Below are positions 15,991-24,794 of a DNA stretch of 63,963 bases, one piece after another. The notes beneath the pieces are model-generated. The model ran no database searches, was not told the origin of the DNA, and saw only the letters and a program-made list of their open reading frames with translations. Both the position numbers and the translations under genes were made by a program. Source of the stretch: Scatosoma sp045650185. GTDB taxonomy: Bacteria > Bacillota > Clostridia > Christensenellales > Borkfalkiaceae. The stretch's first letter is position 1. Each line of letters starts with the position of its first letter. Location of the stretch: contig JAZRQY010000023.1 of assembly GCA_045650185.1 (NCBI GenBank), forward strand, positions 1-63,963, given 5' to 3'.

Positions 15991-17745
15991 TCAGGCGAAT
16001 TGACCGTTGTAGAGAGCGGCGTACGCGCCACCCTTTGCAAGCAATTGTTCGTGCTTGCCCTGTTCGACAACCCGACCCTTTTCCATTACCAAAATCAGGT
16101 CTGCGTTTTCAATCGTGGACAGTCGGTGGGCTACGATAAAGCTCGTTCTGCCTTCCATAAGCTTAGCGAAGGCATCGGCAATCTTCAGCTCCGTGCAGGT
16201 GTCAATCGACGAAGTCGCCTCGTCCAAAATCAGCATCGGGGGTTTCGTCAACATAATTCTTGCAATGCAGAGCAACTGCTTTTGCCCCTCGGAAAGGTTG
16301 CCGCCGTCCTCGGACAATACGGTATCGTACCCCTTTTCCATACGGCGAATAAAGCTGTGGGCGTGCGCCGCCTTTGCCGCCGCAATCATCTCCTCGTCGG
16401 TGGCGTCCTCTCTGCCCAGCTTGATGTTTTCGCGTACCGTACCTCTCTTCAGCCACGTTTCCTGCAATACCATACCAAAGCTTTCACGCAAGGAACGGCG
16501 ACTAACCGAGCGCACGTCGTTGCCCTCAACGCATACCTGCCCTGCAGATACGTCGTAAAAGCGCATCAATAGGTTTATCATCGTCGTCTTACCGCTACCC
16601 GTTTTGCCAACGATTGCAACACGCTTGCCGGGCTCTACGGACAAGCTAAAGTCTTCAATCAACGGCTTTTCAGGAAGGTAAGAGAAGGATACGTTCTTAA
16701 ACGAAACTCTGCCGTCGACCTCTTTAAGGTCTGCCTTGCCCTCGTCAGACGGCTCTTCCACTTCGTCCAACAGCGTAAAGATACGTTCTGCGCAGGCAAC
16801 CGCGCCTTTGAGTTCTGCGATAACGCCCGATATTTCGTTGAACGGTTTCATATACTGGCTGGCGTACGAGAGTAGCTTTGTCAAGCCACCGGGCGTAAAG
16901 CCGCCCCCAACCACCGCAAGTCCACCAAGCAACGCCACCGCCGCATACACGAGGTTGTTGAAAAATCGAGTGGACGGGTTGACCAGCGAGGAATAGAAGG
17001 TGGCGTTCATCGCCGCCTTTTCCAACCGATCATTTATCTCGTCAAATTTTGCTTGGCTCTCCTCTTCCTGACCGAAAGCGCGCACCGCCTTTAAGCCGGA
17101 AATACGCTCTTCCGCGAACGCCGTCTGTTCCCCTCTCGTCGCTGCCTGCGTGTGGAAGAAATGAGAAACTCGCGTGGCGATAAATCGAGCAAGGAGCAGA
17201 GAAAGCGGGCTGACGAAAATAACGATAAGTCCGATCTGCCAACGGGTAATCAACATGAATACGACCGTACCTGCAATCGTCAATACGCCCGTAAAAATCT
17301 GCGTAACGCCCATCAGTAGCCCATCCGAAAAATGGTCGGCGTCCGCTACGATACGGCTGACCGTGTCGCCGTGCCCACGCCTATCCAAGTAGGAAAGGGG
17401 CAGACGAGAAAGCTTATGGAACGCCTCTCTTCTAAGGTCGCGTACCACCCCTACGGAAACGTGGTTGTTGCAGAGGCTCTGCAAAAACTGCGCCAACGCA
17501 GACAGCAAGGTGCAGCCGCCGATCATCGTCATAATCTTCGTCAGTTCGTCCCACAAAATCCCACTCTCGACAATGCAGTCAATCCCCTCGCCGATGAGCA
17601 CGGGAACGAGCAGGGAGAAGAATACCGATAGCGCCGACAATAAGAGGGAAAGCACCATCGCAAACGGATAACGGAAGGTGTACTTTAAGATACGGGAGAG
17701 CGTACCTTTTTGCATTTCAGGCTTCAAGGCTCTATCCTTTCTCAT
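15991..17745 (-). CDS. ABC exporter subunit (TMD-NBD fusion), partner 2
   Basis: A 584-residue half-transporter with six membrane helices followed by an ATPase domain. It has Walker A GKTGSGKTT, signature LSEGQKQ (a change from LSGGQ), Walker B MLILDEATSSID with the catalytic glutamate, and the switch histidine in AHRLST. It overlaps the upstream ABC gene by four bases. The altered signature here pairs with the altered Walker B of its partner, so the two make one degenerate and one active site, as in BmrCD-type multidrug exporters. Substrate unknown. Confidence 0.92.
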   Translation of the reverse strand: MRKDRALKPEMQKGTLSRILKYTFRYPFAMVLSLLLSALSVFFSLLVPVLIGEGIDCIVESGILWDELTKIMTMIGGCTLLSALAQFLQSLCNNHVSVGVVRDLRREAFHKLSRLPLSYLDRRGHGDTVSRIVADADHFSDGLLMGVTQIFTGVLTIAGTVVFMLITRWQIGLIVIFVSPLSLLLARFIATRVSHFFHTQAATRGEQTAFAEERISGLKAVRAFGQEEESQAKFDEINDRLEKAAMNATFYSSLVNPSTRFFNNLVYAAVALLGGLAVVGGGFTPGGLTKLLSYASQYMKPFNEISGVIAELKGAVACAERIFTLLDEVEEPSDEGKADLKEVDGRVSFKNVSFSYLPEKPLIEDFSLSVEPGKRVAIVGKTGSGKTTMINLLMRFYDVSAGQVCVEGNDVRSVSRRSLRESFGMVLQETWLKRGTVRENIKLGREDATDEEMIAAAKAAHAHSFIRRMEKGYDTVLSEDGGNLSEGQKQLLCIARIMLTKPPMLILDEATSSIDTCTELKIADAFAKLMEGRTSFIVAHRLSTIENADLILVMEKGRVVEQGKHEQLLAKGGAYAALYNGQFA

Positions 17746-19505
17746 ACCGCACCCCCTTCCGCCTGCTCGGCGTGTTGCGAACGGTAAATCGTTTGATATT
17801 CCTCACAATTTTTAAGCAACTGTTCGTGCGTGCCTTTGCCTACGACCTTGCCGTCGTCCAGCACCAAGATTTGGTCGGCATTCTGCACGGAAGAAGTGCG
17901 TTGCGACACGATAATCACCGTGGTGTCCAGCGTCTTCAACGCCTTTTTCAACGCCGCATCCGTCGCATAATCAAGCGCCGAAGAGGAATCGTCCAAAATC
18001 AAGACGTCCGGCTTTCTTACGATTGCGCGCGCGATGGTCAAGCGTTGCTTTTGACCGCCGGAGAAGTTCTTACCCCCCTGCTGTACCTCGGCATCCAAGC
18101 CGCCCTTGTCTGTAACTACCTCTACCGCCTGCGCCACTTTCAGCGCCTCATACAGTTCCTCGTCCGTCGCATCCTTCCTGCCCCACAGCAGGTTTTCACG
18201 GATCGTGCCCTTGAACAGTCTTGCCTTTTGAGGCACGACACCAATGCGCCCACGCAGGTAATCCTGCATGGATTTTTCACGCACGTTTTTACCGCCAACG
18301 TATACCTGCCCCTCATAAATATCGTAAAAATGGGGAATGAGATTGACTAGCGTGGTCTTACCGCTACCAGTACCGCCGATGACACCCAACGTCTGCCCTC
18401 GCCCCAGCGCAAAGCTGACGTTCTCCAAAGCAGGGTCTGCCGCCGACGAATAGCGCATACTGACGTTTCTAAACTCGACAAAGGGTGCGTTTTCGTCTTC
18501 CTCGATTTCCTCTAAGCCTTCGTCCGTTTCCAAACTCGGTTGCATTGAAAGTACAGAGCCGATACGTCCGCCGCTCGCCACCGCCTTCGATACGGTGACG
18601 ATGAGGTTGGCGAACTTGATAAGCTCTATCAAAATTTGCCCCATCAGGTTATACAGAGCAATCACGCCGCCCTGCGTCAACAAGCCGCCCTCTACGCGAA
18701 TTGCCCCCACGTACAACAGCAATAAAATTCCACCGTTGACGAGGATATAGGTAAGGGGGTTGGTGATTGCCGAAAGTGCGCCCACCACCTTTCTGCCGCG
18801 ACTGAGTTTTTCATTTCGTCCGTCGAAAATTTCCTCTTCTTCTTTTTCTCTGCAGAAGGCGCGCACCACTCGAACGCCCGTCAAATTCTCTCTCGTAGAC
18901 AGCGTGAGCGCATCAAGGTCTTCCTGCGATTTTTTATATAGAGGCATCGTGCCCAACATCACCGCAAACACGACCACCGCCAAAGCGGCAACCGTCAAGA
19001 CAAAGGTGAACACCGAACCGGGGTCTACAATCCACGCCGTAATCACCGCGCCAAACACGATGAACGGAGAACGCAAAAACAAGCGCAACGCAAGGTTGAC
19101 ACCCGATTGAAAACGGTCGATATCCCCCGTGATTCTCGTCAGCATAGTGGACGTGCCAAGCCTGTCAAAATCCTTATAGCTCAAGGACTGCAGCTTTGCA
19201 AAAAGCCGACTGCGGATTTTTGCGGAAACACCCGTCGCCGTGCGCGCCGCAAAGTATTGCGCTACCACGGCAAAGACACAGCCCAGCACCCCGAACAGTA
19301 CGAGGAGCAGGCTCATCTTGACGATGTAGTCCACGTCGGCATGCACGTAGCCTGCCCCTTCCACGTACGCGCCTAAGCCCTTGTCAACAAGCAACCCAAC
19401 CACGACGGGAACAAGCAATTCAAAGGTCGCCTCCAATAGCTTGAACAGCGGCCCTAATATGCTATGCCAAATATACGGTTTAAAATATGGAAACAGTCTT
19501 TTCAT
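17742..19505 (-). CDS. ABC exporter subunit (TMD-NBD fusion), partner 1
   Basis: A 587-residue half-transporter with six membrane helices and an ATPase domain: Walker A GGTGSGKTT, canonical signature FSGGQKQR, but Walker B VLILDDSSSALD, where Asp replaces the catalytic Glu, and glutamine (SQRTSS) in place of the switch histidine. These are marks of the non-catalytic half of heterodimeric exporters. It is the first gene of the pair, coupled to its partner by an ATGA overlap. Confidence 0.92.
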   Translation of the reverse strand: MKRLFPYFKPYIWHSILGPLFKLLEATFELLVPVVVGLLVDKGLGAYVEGAGYVHADVDYIVKMSLLLVLFGVLGCVFAVVAQYFAARTATGVSAKIRSRLFAKLQSLSYKDFDRLGTSTMLTRITGDIDRFQSGVNLALRLFLRSPFIVFGAVITAWIVDPGSVFTFVLTVAALAVVVFAVMLGTMPLYKKSQEDLDALTLSTRENLTGVRVVRAFCREKEEEEIFDGRNEKLSRGRKVVGALSAITNPLTYILVNGGILLLLYVGAIRVEGGLLTQGGVIALYNLMGQILIELIKFANLIVTVSKAVASGGRIGSVLSMQPSLETDEGLEEIEEDENAPFVEFRNVSMRYSSAADPALENVSFALGRGQTLGVIGGTGSGKTTLVNLIPHFYDIYEGQVYVGGKNVREKSMQDYLRGRIGVVPQKARLFKGTIRENLLWGRKDATDEELYEALKVAQAVEVVTDKGGLDAEVQQGGKNFSGGQKQRLTIARAIVRKPDVLILDDSSSALDYATDAALKKALKTLDTTVIIVSQRTSSVQNADQILVLDDGKVVGKGTHEQLLKNCEEYQTIYRSQHAEQAEGGAV

Positions 19506-19590
19506 ATAGCCTACTTTTAGCGGTGATTTTACCCGCTATAAACGCGCAGAAACGAGCGAAACACCCCCACGGGCAAACGCTCGTTGTCCT

Positions 19591-20493
19591 TTAGATAAAC
19601 TGTTGATACAGCGATTTATACGCCTCAACCTCTTCCAGCCTTGCGCCCTCGTCCGTGGAAGAAAGCCTCTCGTTCGTGCGATAAATTCTGCACGCATTGA
19701 TGAACTTGTTCGTGAATATGCCAAACACGATAAACGATACGACCGCCACCGAACCGGCGATAATCGTCGGCACAATATACGAATCGTCCTTGACCGTGAA
19801 ATTGCTTAAACCAAACACGATGGCAAGAACCAGCGATACCAAGAAGGGTATTGCCGACACCAAAAAACCGATGGCGCATTTCGTGCGTCTAGGCTTTAAG
19901 ACGGCACGACGGCGCGCCTGCAATTCCTCAACCTCTGCGCGCAGGGGAGCTTCCTCCTCGGCAAGCTCGTCAAAGCGACGGCGAAATTGTTTTCCGTAGT
20001 TCATACGGATTTGTTCAACCGCCTTGCTGCCTAAGTCGTATTCGAGGCTGTCGTAGCCTTCCTCGACGTATTCGTCCATCAGCGCATCGGGGTTTGAAAA
20101 ATTCTCCGTCTTTGCGCGCCAGTAGCCCACGGTCGCCGCCGTAGCCTCGTCGTCCATCATGAGCGCCTTTTCAAATTTCAGCTCTGCCGAACGGTAGCTA
20201 CCCTCATCCAGCAAAGCCTCACCTTCAACAATCAGGCGTTCGTATTCCGCGCGCTTTGCCTCAGCATCTTCCTGTTTCTTCTTGCGCAGAGCCATCGCCT
20301 CTTCGGGGGAAAGCCCTACGAGGTCTTCATCGTCCTCGTCATATTCCGGAAATTCGAAGGTGTATTCTTCCTCGCCGTCAGAAAGTTCCTCCGTCGTTTC
20401 AGCTAGCTCGTCCACGACGTCAATCTCTCCCTCCGACGTTTTCTTGATACGGATTTTTCTACCCATTTCCTCGTCTAAAATTCTTTCTTCCAT
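19591..20493 (-). CDS. Hypothetical membrane protein with acidic N-terminus
   Basis: A 300-residue protein I cannot assign. Residues 1-75 are very acidic and probably disordered; about 80-150 form a TPR-like helical pair (LLDEGSYRSAELKFEKALMM); a coiled-coil stretch leads to two transmembrane helices near residues 207-228 and 240-262; a short helix ends it. The topology suggests both ends in the cytoplasm. It follows ispE by 15 bases and so is probably cotranscribed with it. Confidence 0.7.
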   Translation of the reverse strand: MEERILDEEMGRKIRIKKTSEGEIDVVDELAETTEELSDGEEEYTFEFPEYDEDDEDLVGLSPEEAMALRKKKQEDAEAKRAEYERLIVEGEALLDEGSYRSAELKFEKALMMDDEATAATVGYWRAKTENFSNPDALMDEYVEEGYDSLEYDLGSKAVEQIRMNYGKQFRRRFDELAEEEAPLRAEVEELQARRRAVLKPRRTKCAIGFLVSAIPFLVSLVLAIVFGLSNFTVKDDSYIVPTIIAGSVAVVSFIVFGIFTNKFINACRIYRTNERLSSTDEGARLEEVEAYKSLYQQFI

Positions 20494-20508
20494 ACACTTT
20501 TACTCCCT

Positions 20509-21408
20509 TTATAACGTAAATGGCGATTTTAAAAAGCTCTGCTTCTGCGGATCAATCGTCTTAAGCACCGCCGCGCGACATTTTCCTTTGTACCGACTCT
20601 TTGCATAGCGGCAAAGCTCCGCCGTTTCGAAGATAGCAAGCACCGCACTACCGCTGCCCGTCATCACCGCCCCCAAGGGCCCGAACGAGAGCGCCTCATC
20701 CAGCGCCTTCTTCACGTCCGCGCACAGCGCCGCCGCAGGTAAGTACAGGTCGTTTTTCAGACACCGACCCACCTCTGCCGTATCCCCCTCGACAAGAGCG
20801 GAGATTGCACGCTCCGTACAGCCCGTAGGGTTGTCCGTTTCGTTTTGCCTATCATACTCCCGATAGCAAGCCCCCGACGAAACCCCCGCCTTTGGATAGA
20901 GCATCAAAAGGTGCAACGGCTCGTTCACCCCTTCGATTGGGGTTAGAATTTCGCCTCTGCCCTGCATCCGAGCATAGCCGCCTTTCAGCATATACTTTAC
21001 GTCGCTGCCAAGCTGCTGAGCCAAAGTTTCCAATTCTTCCTCGGTTGCCGCGCCGTACAAGCGTTGCATGCCGACAAGCACCCCTGCCACGTCCGCAGAA
21101 GAGCCGCCCATCCCTGCGCCGATGGGGATATCCTTATACACGGTGATGTCCGCGCCGTCCGTACCGAACGTTTCCGAATACCTCTCCGCCGCCGCCAAAG
21201 CGTTGTTCTTTTCAGGGGGAATACTCTCGCTTCCCTGCCCGTGCATCCAAATCGAGGACAGCTTGCCCTTGCGCTTTTTTAAACGAATGGAATCATACAC
21301 GTCTACGCTAGCAACCAATGAATCCAGTTGATGATAGCCGTTCTCTCGACCGACAATCTCTAAGGTTAAGTTGACCTTCGCGTAGGCGCGCACCGTCGTT
21401 TCGTTCAT
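20509..21408 (-). CDS. ispE: 4-diphosphocytidyl-2-C-methyl-D-erythritol kinase
   Basis: IspE phosphorylates CDP-methylerythritol in the MEP isoprenoid pathway, the route that also uses Dxs at 26.9 kb. The 299-residue GHMP kinase has the N-terminal RAYAKVNLTLEI, the ATP loop PIGAGMGGSSADVAG, and the C-terminal GAVMTGSGSAVLAIF. I start at 21408 (MNETTVRAYAK); an ATG 12 bases upstream is equally possible because neither has a well-spaced ribosome-binding site. The frame is open much further upstream but overlaps the SipL-like gene. Its position after a DUF3794 gene is common in Clostridia. Confidence 0.94.
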   Translation of the reverse strand: MNETTVRAYAKVNLTLEIVGRENGYHQLDSLVASVDVYDSIRLKKRKGKLSSIWMHGQGSESIPPEKNNALAAAERYSETFGTDGADITVYKDIPIGAGMGGSSADVAGVLVGMQRLYGAATEEELETLAQQLGSDVKYMLKGGYARMQGRGEILTPIEGVNEPLHLLMLYPKAGVSSGACYREYDRQNETDNPTGCTERAISALVEGDTAEVGRCLKNDLYLPAAALCADVKKALDEALSFGPLGAVMTGSGSAVLAIFETAELCRYAKSRYKGKCRAAVLKTIDPQKQSFLKSPFTL

Positions 21409-21536
21409 TCCTCGTTCCATTCCCGTAAAAATCTGTAATAGAGTTTTGGCGACGAGATACCTCGCCGCCGAAAAATCTCTTTTAAATTGTAGCATATTCT
21501 TCGCAAAAATACAATACTTTCGCGCTTTTTTTGTGG

Positions 21537-23051
21537 TTATTTTTGCAAATTTTCCTGCTTTTGACGGTAAACGAGGATTCTTTCTTCCCCTTTTAAGGGG
21601 AAAATTAGCTGTGGATTGCTTTTTATCAGCGTTTCTTCCGTCATCGAAAGCCGCTTTGCCAGCGTCCACGCATCCTCGCCGCAAGTGGGCATATAGACGG
21701 AAACCGCGCACGTCTTTTTGGGCTTTTTCTCCCCCTCTGCCACCTCGGAAAGGTACGCCGTTTCCCCTTCGATATACGGGGTCATCCGCACGCGCACCGT
21801 CCCCTCGGCTTCCGTTTCTCCGTCCGCGCGAACTCGAAGTCCAAAGCCGTATACGCTACATTCAACCTCGGCATCCGTCCAAGCCCTGCCGTCTTGCTCC
21901 GCACCTAAAACCGACAGAATGATGGGCAGAGCAACGTCCACCGCTTCCACACCGCCCTCGGCGCGTTGATACAACGCCTTTGCCTCGATAACGCCCTGCA
22001 GCTCCCAACCGTTTTCGCCCTTTTGCAACGCAGCCTCTGTCTTCGGGCAAACCACGCCAAGCAATTTTCCATCCTCAGGCAGACTGCCTCCAAAAACGGG
22101 CGTACCATGTACCCGTTCAGTAGTCGTTTTTGACTCCAACGCGTACCTGGTAGCTATATTTTCCCGTTTTAACGCCACCTCCACGTCGATTGCATACGCA
22201 TCCACCACGCAGTCTATCTCCGTTTTTTCAAAGGCGCAAACCTCCACCTGCACCTGATAGGAGAGGACGATTTTACTCTTTTTACGCTCCTCATCCGTCG
22301 CCGCAGACACTCGCGCGGAAAGCACGCGAAGTTTCGCCAAACAGACGTCACCCGTCATGACGGTATCCAAAAGCACCTGCGCCTTTATCGGGGTCATACG
22401 CTCGTACGAGCATAAGCTACCGTCTTCTTTCAACAAGCAAAACCGCATACACAGCTCGCCCAAAACGTTCACTTCGCCCATCCCTGCGCGCACCTCGGTG
22501 ACGGCAGCGCACTCGGTATGAAGCAGGACGTCCTTGGCAAAATCACATTCAAATTCGTCCTCTTCCTCCACCGTCGTGGTCGCCGTATAGCGGCTGTATA
22601 CCGCCGCCCTTTCCCTTCGTACCTGCAAACCCTCGCCGCCCGATACGTAGGTATAACGCTGTTCCCCAAAGACGTCAAACTTCGCCTCTACGATGCAGGA
22701 AATAATCAGCTGACCGCCCTCACGACGGAGCTTGACGCCCTGCACGGACAATTCCCCTGCCGCGGTATGCGCAGGCGCAATCTTAGGATTCTCCGCCTTG
22801 TGGAAAAATTCTGCGCCTCGCTCGCTACGGCAAATTCCGCCTTCGACGTCCTCGTATAAAATAGCGAGCACCAGCTTGCCGCTATATTCAATCTCCCCAT
22901 TTCCGCAGGTTGCCTGATCCAAGCAGACGGTCGGCTCGCATAATAATACCGACGCAATCTCGCCACCGTTTAACCGACATTCGACAATCGACTGCCCCGT
23001 CGCCGAGCAAAGCTGACCTATGGAGCTTACACTTTGATAATTCGCTTTCAT
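21537..23051 (-). CDS. SipL-like spore coat protein (DUF3794 repeats + LysM)
   Basis: A 504-residue protein with three DUF3794/SPOCS-type beta domains and a C-terminal LysM module (DAWTLAKRLSMTEETLIKSNPQ). Clostridioides SipL has this arrangement and anchors SpoIVA in the spore coat basement layer; by family the role here is spore coat assembly in the mother cell. The start at 23051 has GAGGGG upstream; an in-frame GTG lies two codons earlier. It lies between veg (divergent) and ispE. Confidence 0.88.
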   Translation of the reverse strand: MKANYQSVSSIGQLCSATGQSIVECRLNGGEIASVLLCEPTVCLDQATCGNGEIEYSGKLVLAILYEDVEGGICRSERGAEFFHKAENPKIAPAHTAAGELSVQGVKLRREGGQLIISCIVEAKFDVFGEQRYTYVSGGEGLQVRRERAAVYSRYTATTTVEEEDEFECDFAKDVLLHTECAAVTEVRAGMGEVNVLGELCMRFCLLKEDGSLCSYERMTPIKAQVLLDTVMTGDVCLAKLRVLSARVSAATDEERKKSKIVLSYQVQVEVCAFEKTEIDCVVDAYAIDVEVALKRENIATRYALESKTTTERVHGTPVFGGSLPEDGKLLGVVCPKTEAALQKGENGWELQGVIEAKALYQRAEGGVEAVDVALPIILSVLGAEQDGRAWTDAEVECSVYGFGLRVRADGETEAEGTVRVRMTPYIEGETAYLSEVAEGEKKPKKTCAVSVYMPTCGEDAWTLAKRLSMTEETLIKSNPQLIFPLKGEERILVYRQKQENLQK

Positions 23052-23143
23052 ATCCACCCCTCGTATTTTTTGTTGCTTTGTATCCTATGCAAAAGGTGGG
23101 GCGATTATGTTTAAATTTGGAAAGAATGGGGGATACTGGTAGT

Positions 23144-23386
23144 ATGATTAAGCCTAAAAAGAACCTTCACGATGTAAAACAAATGGTACAAAGCTATCTT
23201 TCCCAGCGGATTGCCGTCAAGGTGAACGTTGGAAGAAATAAGAGTATGGAATTTGTCGGCACTCTCTCGTCCGTCTACCCTGCCCTCTTTGCGGTTACCC
23301 CCGATGAAAAAGACTTTCGTGGAAAAACGGTGTATTCCTATTCCGACGTGCTGTGCGGAACGGTGAAATTAAAGAAAATTTCCTAA
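23144..23386 (+). CDS. veg: Veg family protein
   Basis: An 80-residue Veg-like protein; in Bacillus Veg is a highly expressed small protein that stimulates biofilm formation. The product has the family pattern DVKQMVQSYLSQRIAVKVNVGRNK and ends GTVKLKK. An SH3-like fold is likely from the alternating strands. It is divergent from the SipL-like and ispE genes; in Bacillus veg is also close to ispE. The start at 23144 has GGGGGA ten bases upstream; an ATG six codons earlier is an alternative. Confidence 0.9.
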   Translation: MIKPKKNLHDVKQMVQSYLSQRIAVKVNVGRNKSMEFVGTLSSVYPALFAVTPDEKDFRGKTVYSYSDVLCGTVKLKKIS

Positions 23387-23390
23387 TGGA

Positions 23391-23420
23391 AAAACCCTCG
23401 TCTTTCGACGAGGGCTTTTC
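23391..23420. terminator. Bidirectional terminator between veg and pfp
   Basis: CCCTCGTC (23395-23402) and GACGAGGG (23407-23414) form an 8-bp stem with a TTTC loop. Thymine-rich tails on both strands let it serve veg and the phosphofructokinase gene. Confidence 0.9.
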
Positions 23421-23422
23421 TA

Positions 23423-24640
23423 TTATTTCAACACCAAGTGGCAGGGAAGCCCATTTTCATAAATGGGGGACATTTCCCCTTGTATGAGAGGCATAGCGTA
23501 TTCGATATACTCTTCCGTCAAGCCCGTGCCGTCCTCGGTAATCCAGGACAGAGGAACGGTTTTTTCCATATTTGCAATCTTGTCTATCTCTGCAATCGAC
23601 ACACCGCAACGATAGGGGTTGGAGGAAGTCCGAGTGAAAATAGCGGCTACGCCCGTGCGGCCAGCAAGCGCCGCTTTCACCGCGCCCATGCCGACTTCGT
23701 ACGCTTCCTCAACGTCCGTTGCGCTGGACAAATGCGCCGCGCAACGTTGCAAGGTGGACAGTTCAATCGCGCGCGTCTTAATCGACAGCCTACGCGCCAT
23801 TTCATTCGCCAAGAACAGCGCCGTACCCGTCAACTGCTTATGCCCGAACACGTCCTCTTTTTGGTCCGCCGAGGCAAGCTCGCATACGTATCTGCCGTCC
23901 GCAAGTTTTATCCCCTCGGATACCGCAACCACGAGCGCCTTTTTTGTCTTCAAAAGGGTGGAAACTTTCTCCACAAACCCATCCATAGAGAAGGGAACTT
24001 CGGGCAAGAAAATCATATCCGCGCCCTCGCAATCTTCCCCCTTTGCTAAAGCCGCCGCCGCTGTCAACCAGCCTGCGTTTCTGCCCATAATCTCCACGAC
24101 GGTCAGCGCCTCTAATTCGTAGATACTGCAATCGCGCACCAGCTCCTTAATCGTCGTTGCGACGAACTTTGCCGCGCTACCATACCCGGGGGTATGGTCG
24201 GTTTCCGTCAAATCGTTATCAATCGTTTTCGGCACGCCGACAAATCGAATATTACTACCGATTTTTGCCGCATAAGCAGACAGCTTTGCCACCGTGTCCA
24301 TACTGTCGTTGCCACCGATGTAGAAGAAACAGTCAATCGAATATTTTTTGAGTACGGAAAAAATCTTTTTATATTCTTCCTCGCATTTTTCTACCGCTTT
24401 CAGCTTATAACGGCAACTGCCCAAATAGCACGCAGGCGTACGCTTTAACAGCTCGATTTCTCTCTCGCCTTTCAAGAGGTCGTTCAAAACAACCAGCTTT
24501 TCATTCAGCAAGCCGCTGATGCCGTTGCGCATACCGTATACCTTTTCTGCGCCTGCCGCTACCGCCGCCGCATACACCCCTGCCAAGCTCGCATTGATGA
24601 CGGACGTAGGCCCACCCGACTGTCCTACCACTACGTTCAT
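23423..24640 (-). CDS. Pyrophosphate-type 6-phosphofructokinase
   Basis: A 405-residue phosphofructokinase. The N-terminal loop is GQSGGPTSVINASLAG; the active site is VPKTIDNDLTETDHT, where lysine in PKTIDND marks pyrophosphate rather than ATP as phosphoryl donor; IGGNDSMDT and MGRNAGWLTA are also as in PPi-dependent enzymes. It catalyses the reversible fructose-6-phosphate to fructose-1,6-bisphosphate step in glycolysis. It has its own promoter and terminator. Donor specificity is inferred from motifs. Confidence 0.92.
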   Translation of the reverse strand: MNVVVGQSGGPTSVINASLAGVYAAAVAAGAEKVYGMRNGISGLLNEKLVVLNDLLKGEREIELLKRTPACYLGSCRYKLKAVEKCEEEYKKIFSVLKKYSIDCFFYIGGNDSMDTVAKLSAYAAKIGSNIRFVGVPKTIDNDLTETDHTPGYGSAAKFVATTIKELVRDCSIYELEALTVVEIMGRNAGWLTAAAALAKGEDCEGADMIFLPEVPFSMDGFVEKVSTLLKTKKALVVAVSEGIKLADGRYVCELASADQKEDVFGHKQLTGTALFLANEMARRLSIKTRAIELSTLQRCAAHLSSATDVEEAYEVGMGAVKAALAGRTGVAAIFTRTSSNPYRCGVSIAEIDKIANMEKTVPLSWITEDGTGLTEEYIEYAMPLIQGEMSPIYENGLPCHLVLK

Positions 24641-24691
24641 TCTCTTTCTCCTTTACACGCCGTCTGTTTAGACTTTGATAACGCTACGGTT

Positions 24692-24721
24692 ATTATACCA
24701 CCCCTTACACTATTTTGTCAA
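24692..24721 (-). promoter_or_regulatory. Sigma-A promoter for the phosphofructokinase gene
   Basis: Perfect TTGACA (24721-24716) and TATAAT (24697-24692) on the minus strand with an 18-base spacer, about 50 bases before the ATG. Confidence 0.8.
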
Positions 24722-24751
24722 GGGGGATAACCCAAACAAGACAAAGACGGG

Positions 24752-24784
24752 TAAAAAAAGACGGAGAGCCGATACTCTCCGTCT
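24752..24784 (-). terminator. Terminator after the CaCA antiporter
   Basis: Minus-strand GACGGAGAG and CTCTCCGTC form a 9-bp stem with a six-base loop followed by seven thymines, directly after the antiporter stop codon. Confidence 0.92.
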
Positions 24785-24794
24785 TGTAAACTGC

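Noticed and set aside
21409..21711. A 101-codon extension of ispE
   Set aside because: It overlaps the SipL-like gene and lacks IspE similarity; the conserved start is RAYAKVN near 21400.
22910..23143. An upstream extension of veg
   Set aside because: It runs antisense through the SipL-like gene; Veg similarity and the ribosome-binding site start near 23126-23144.
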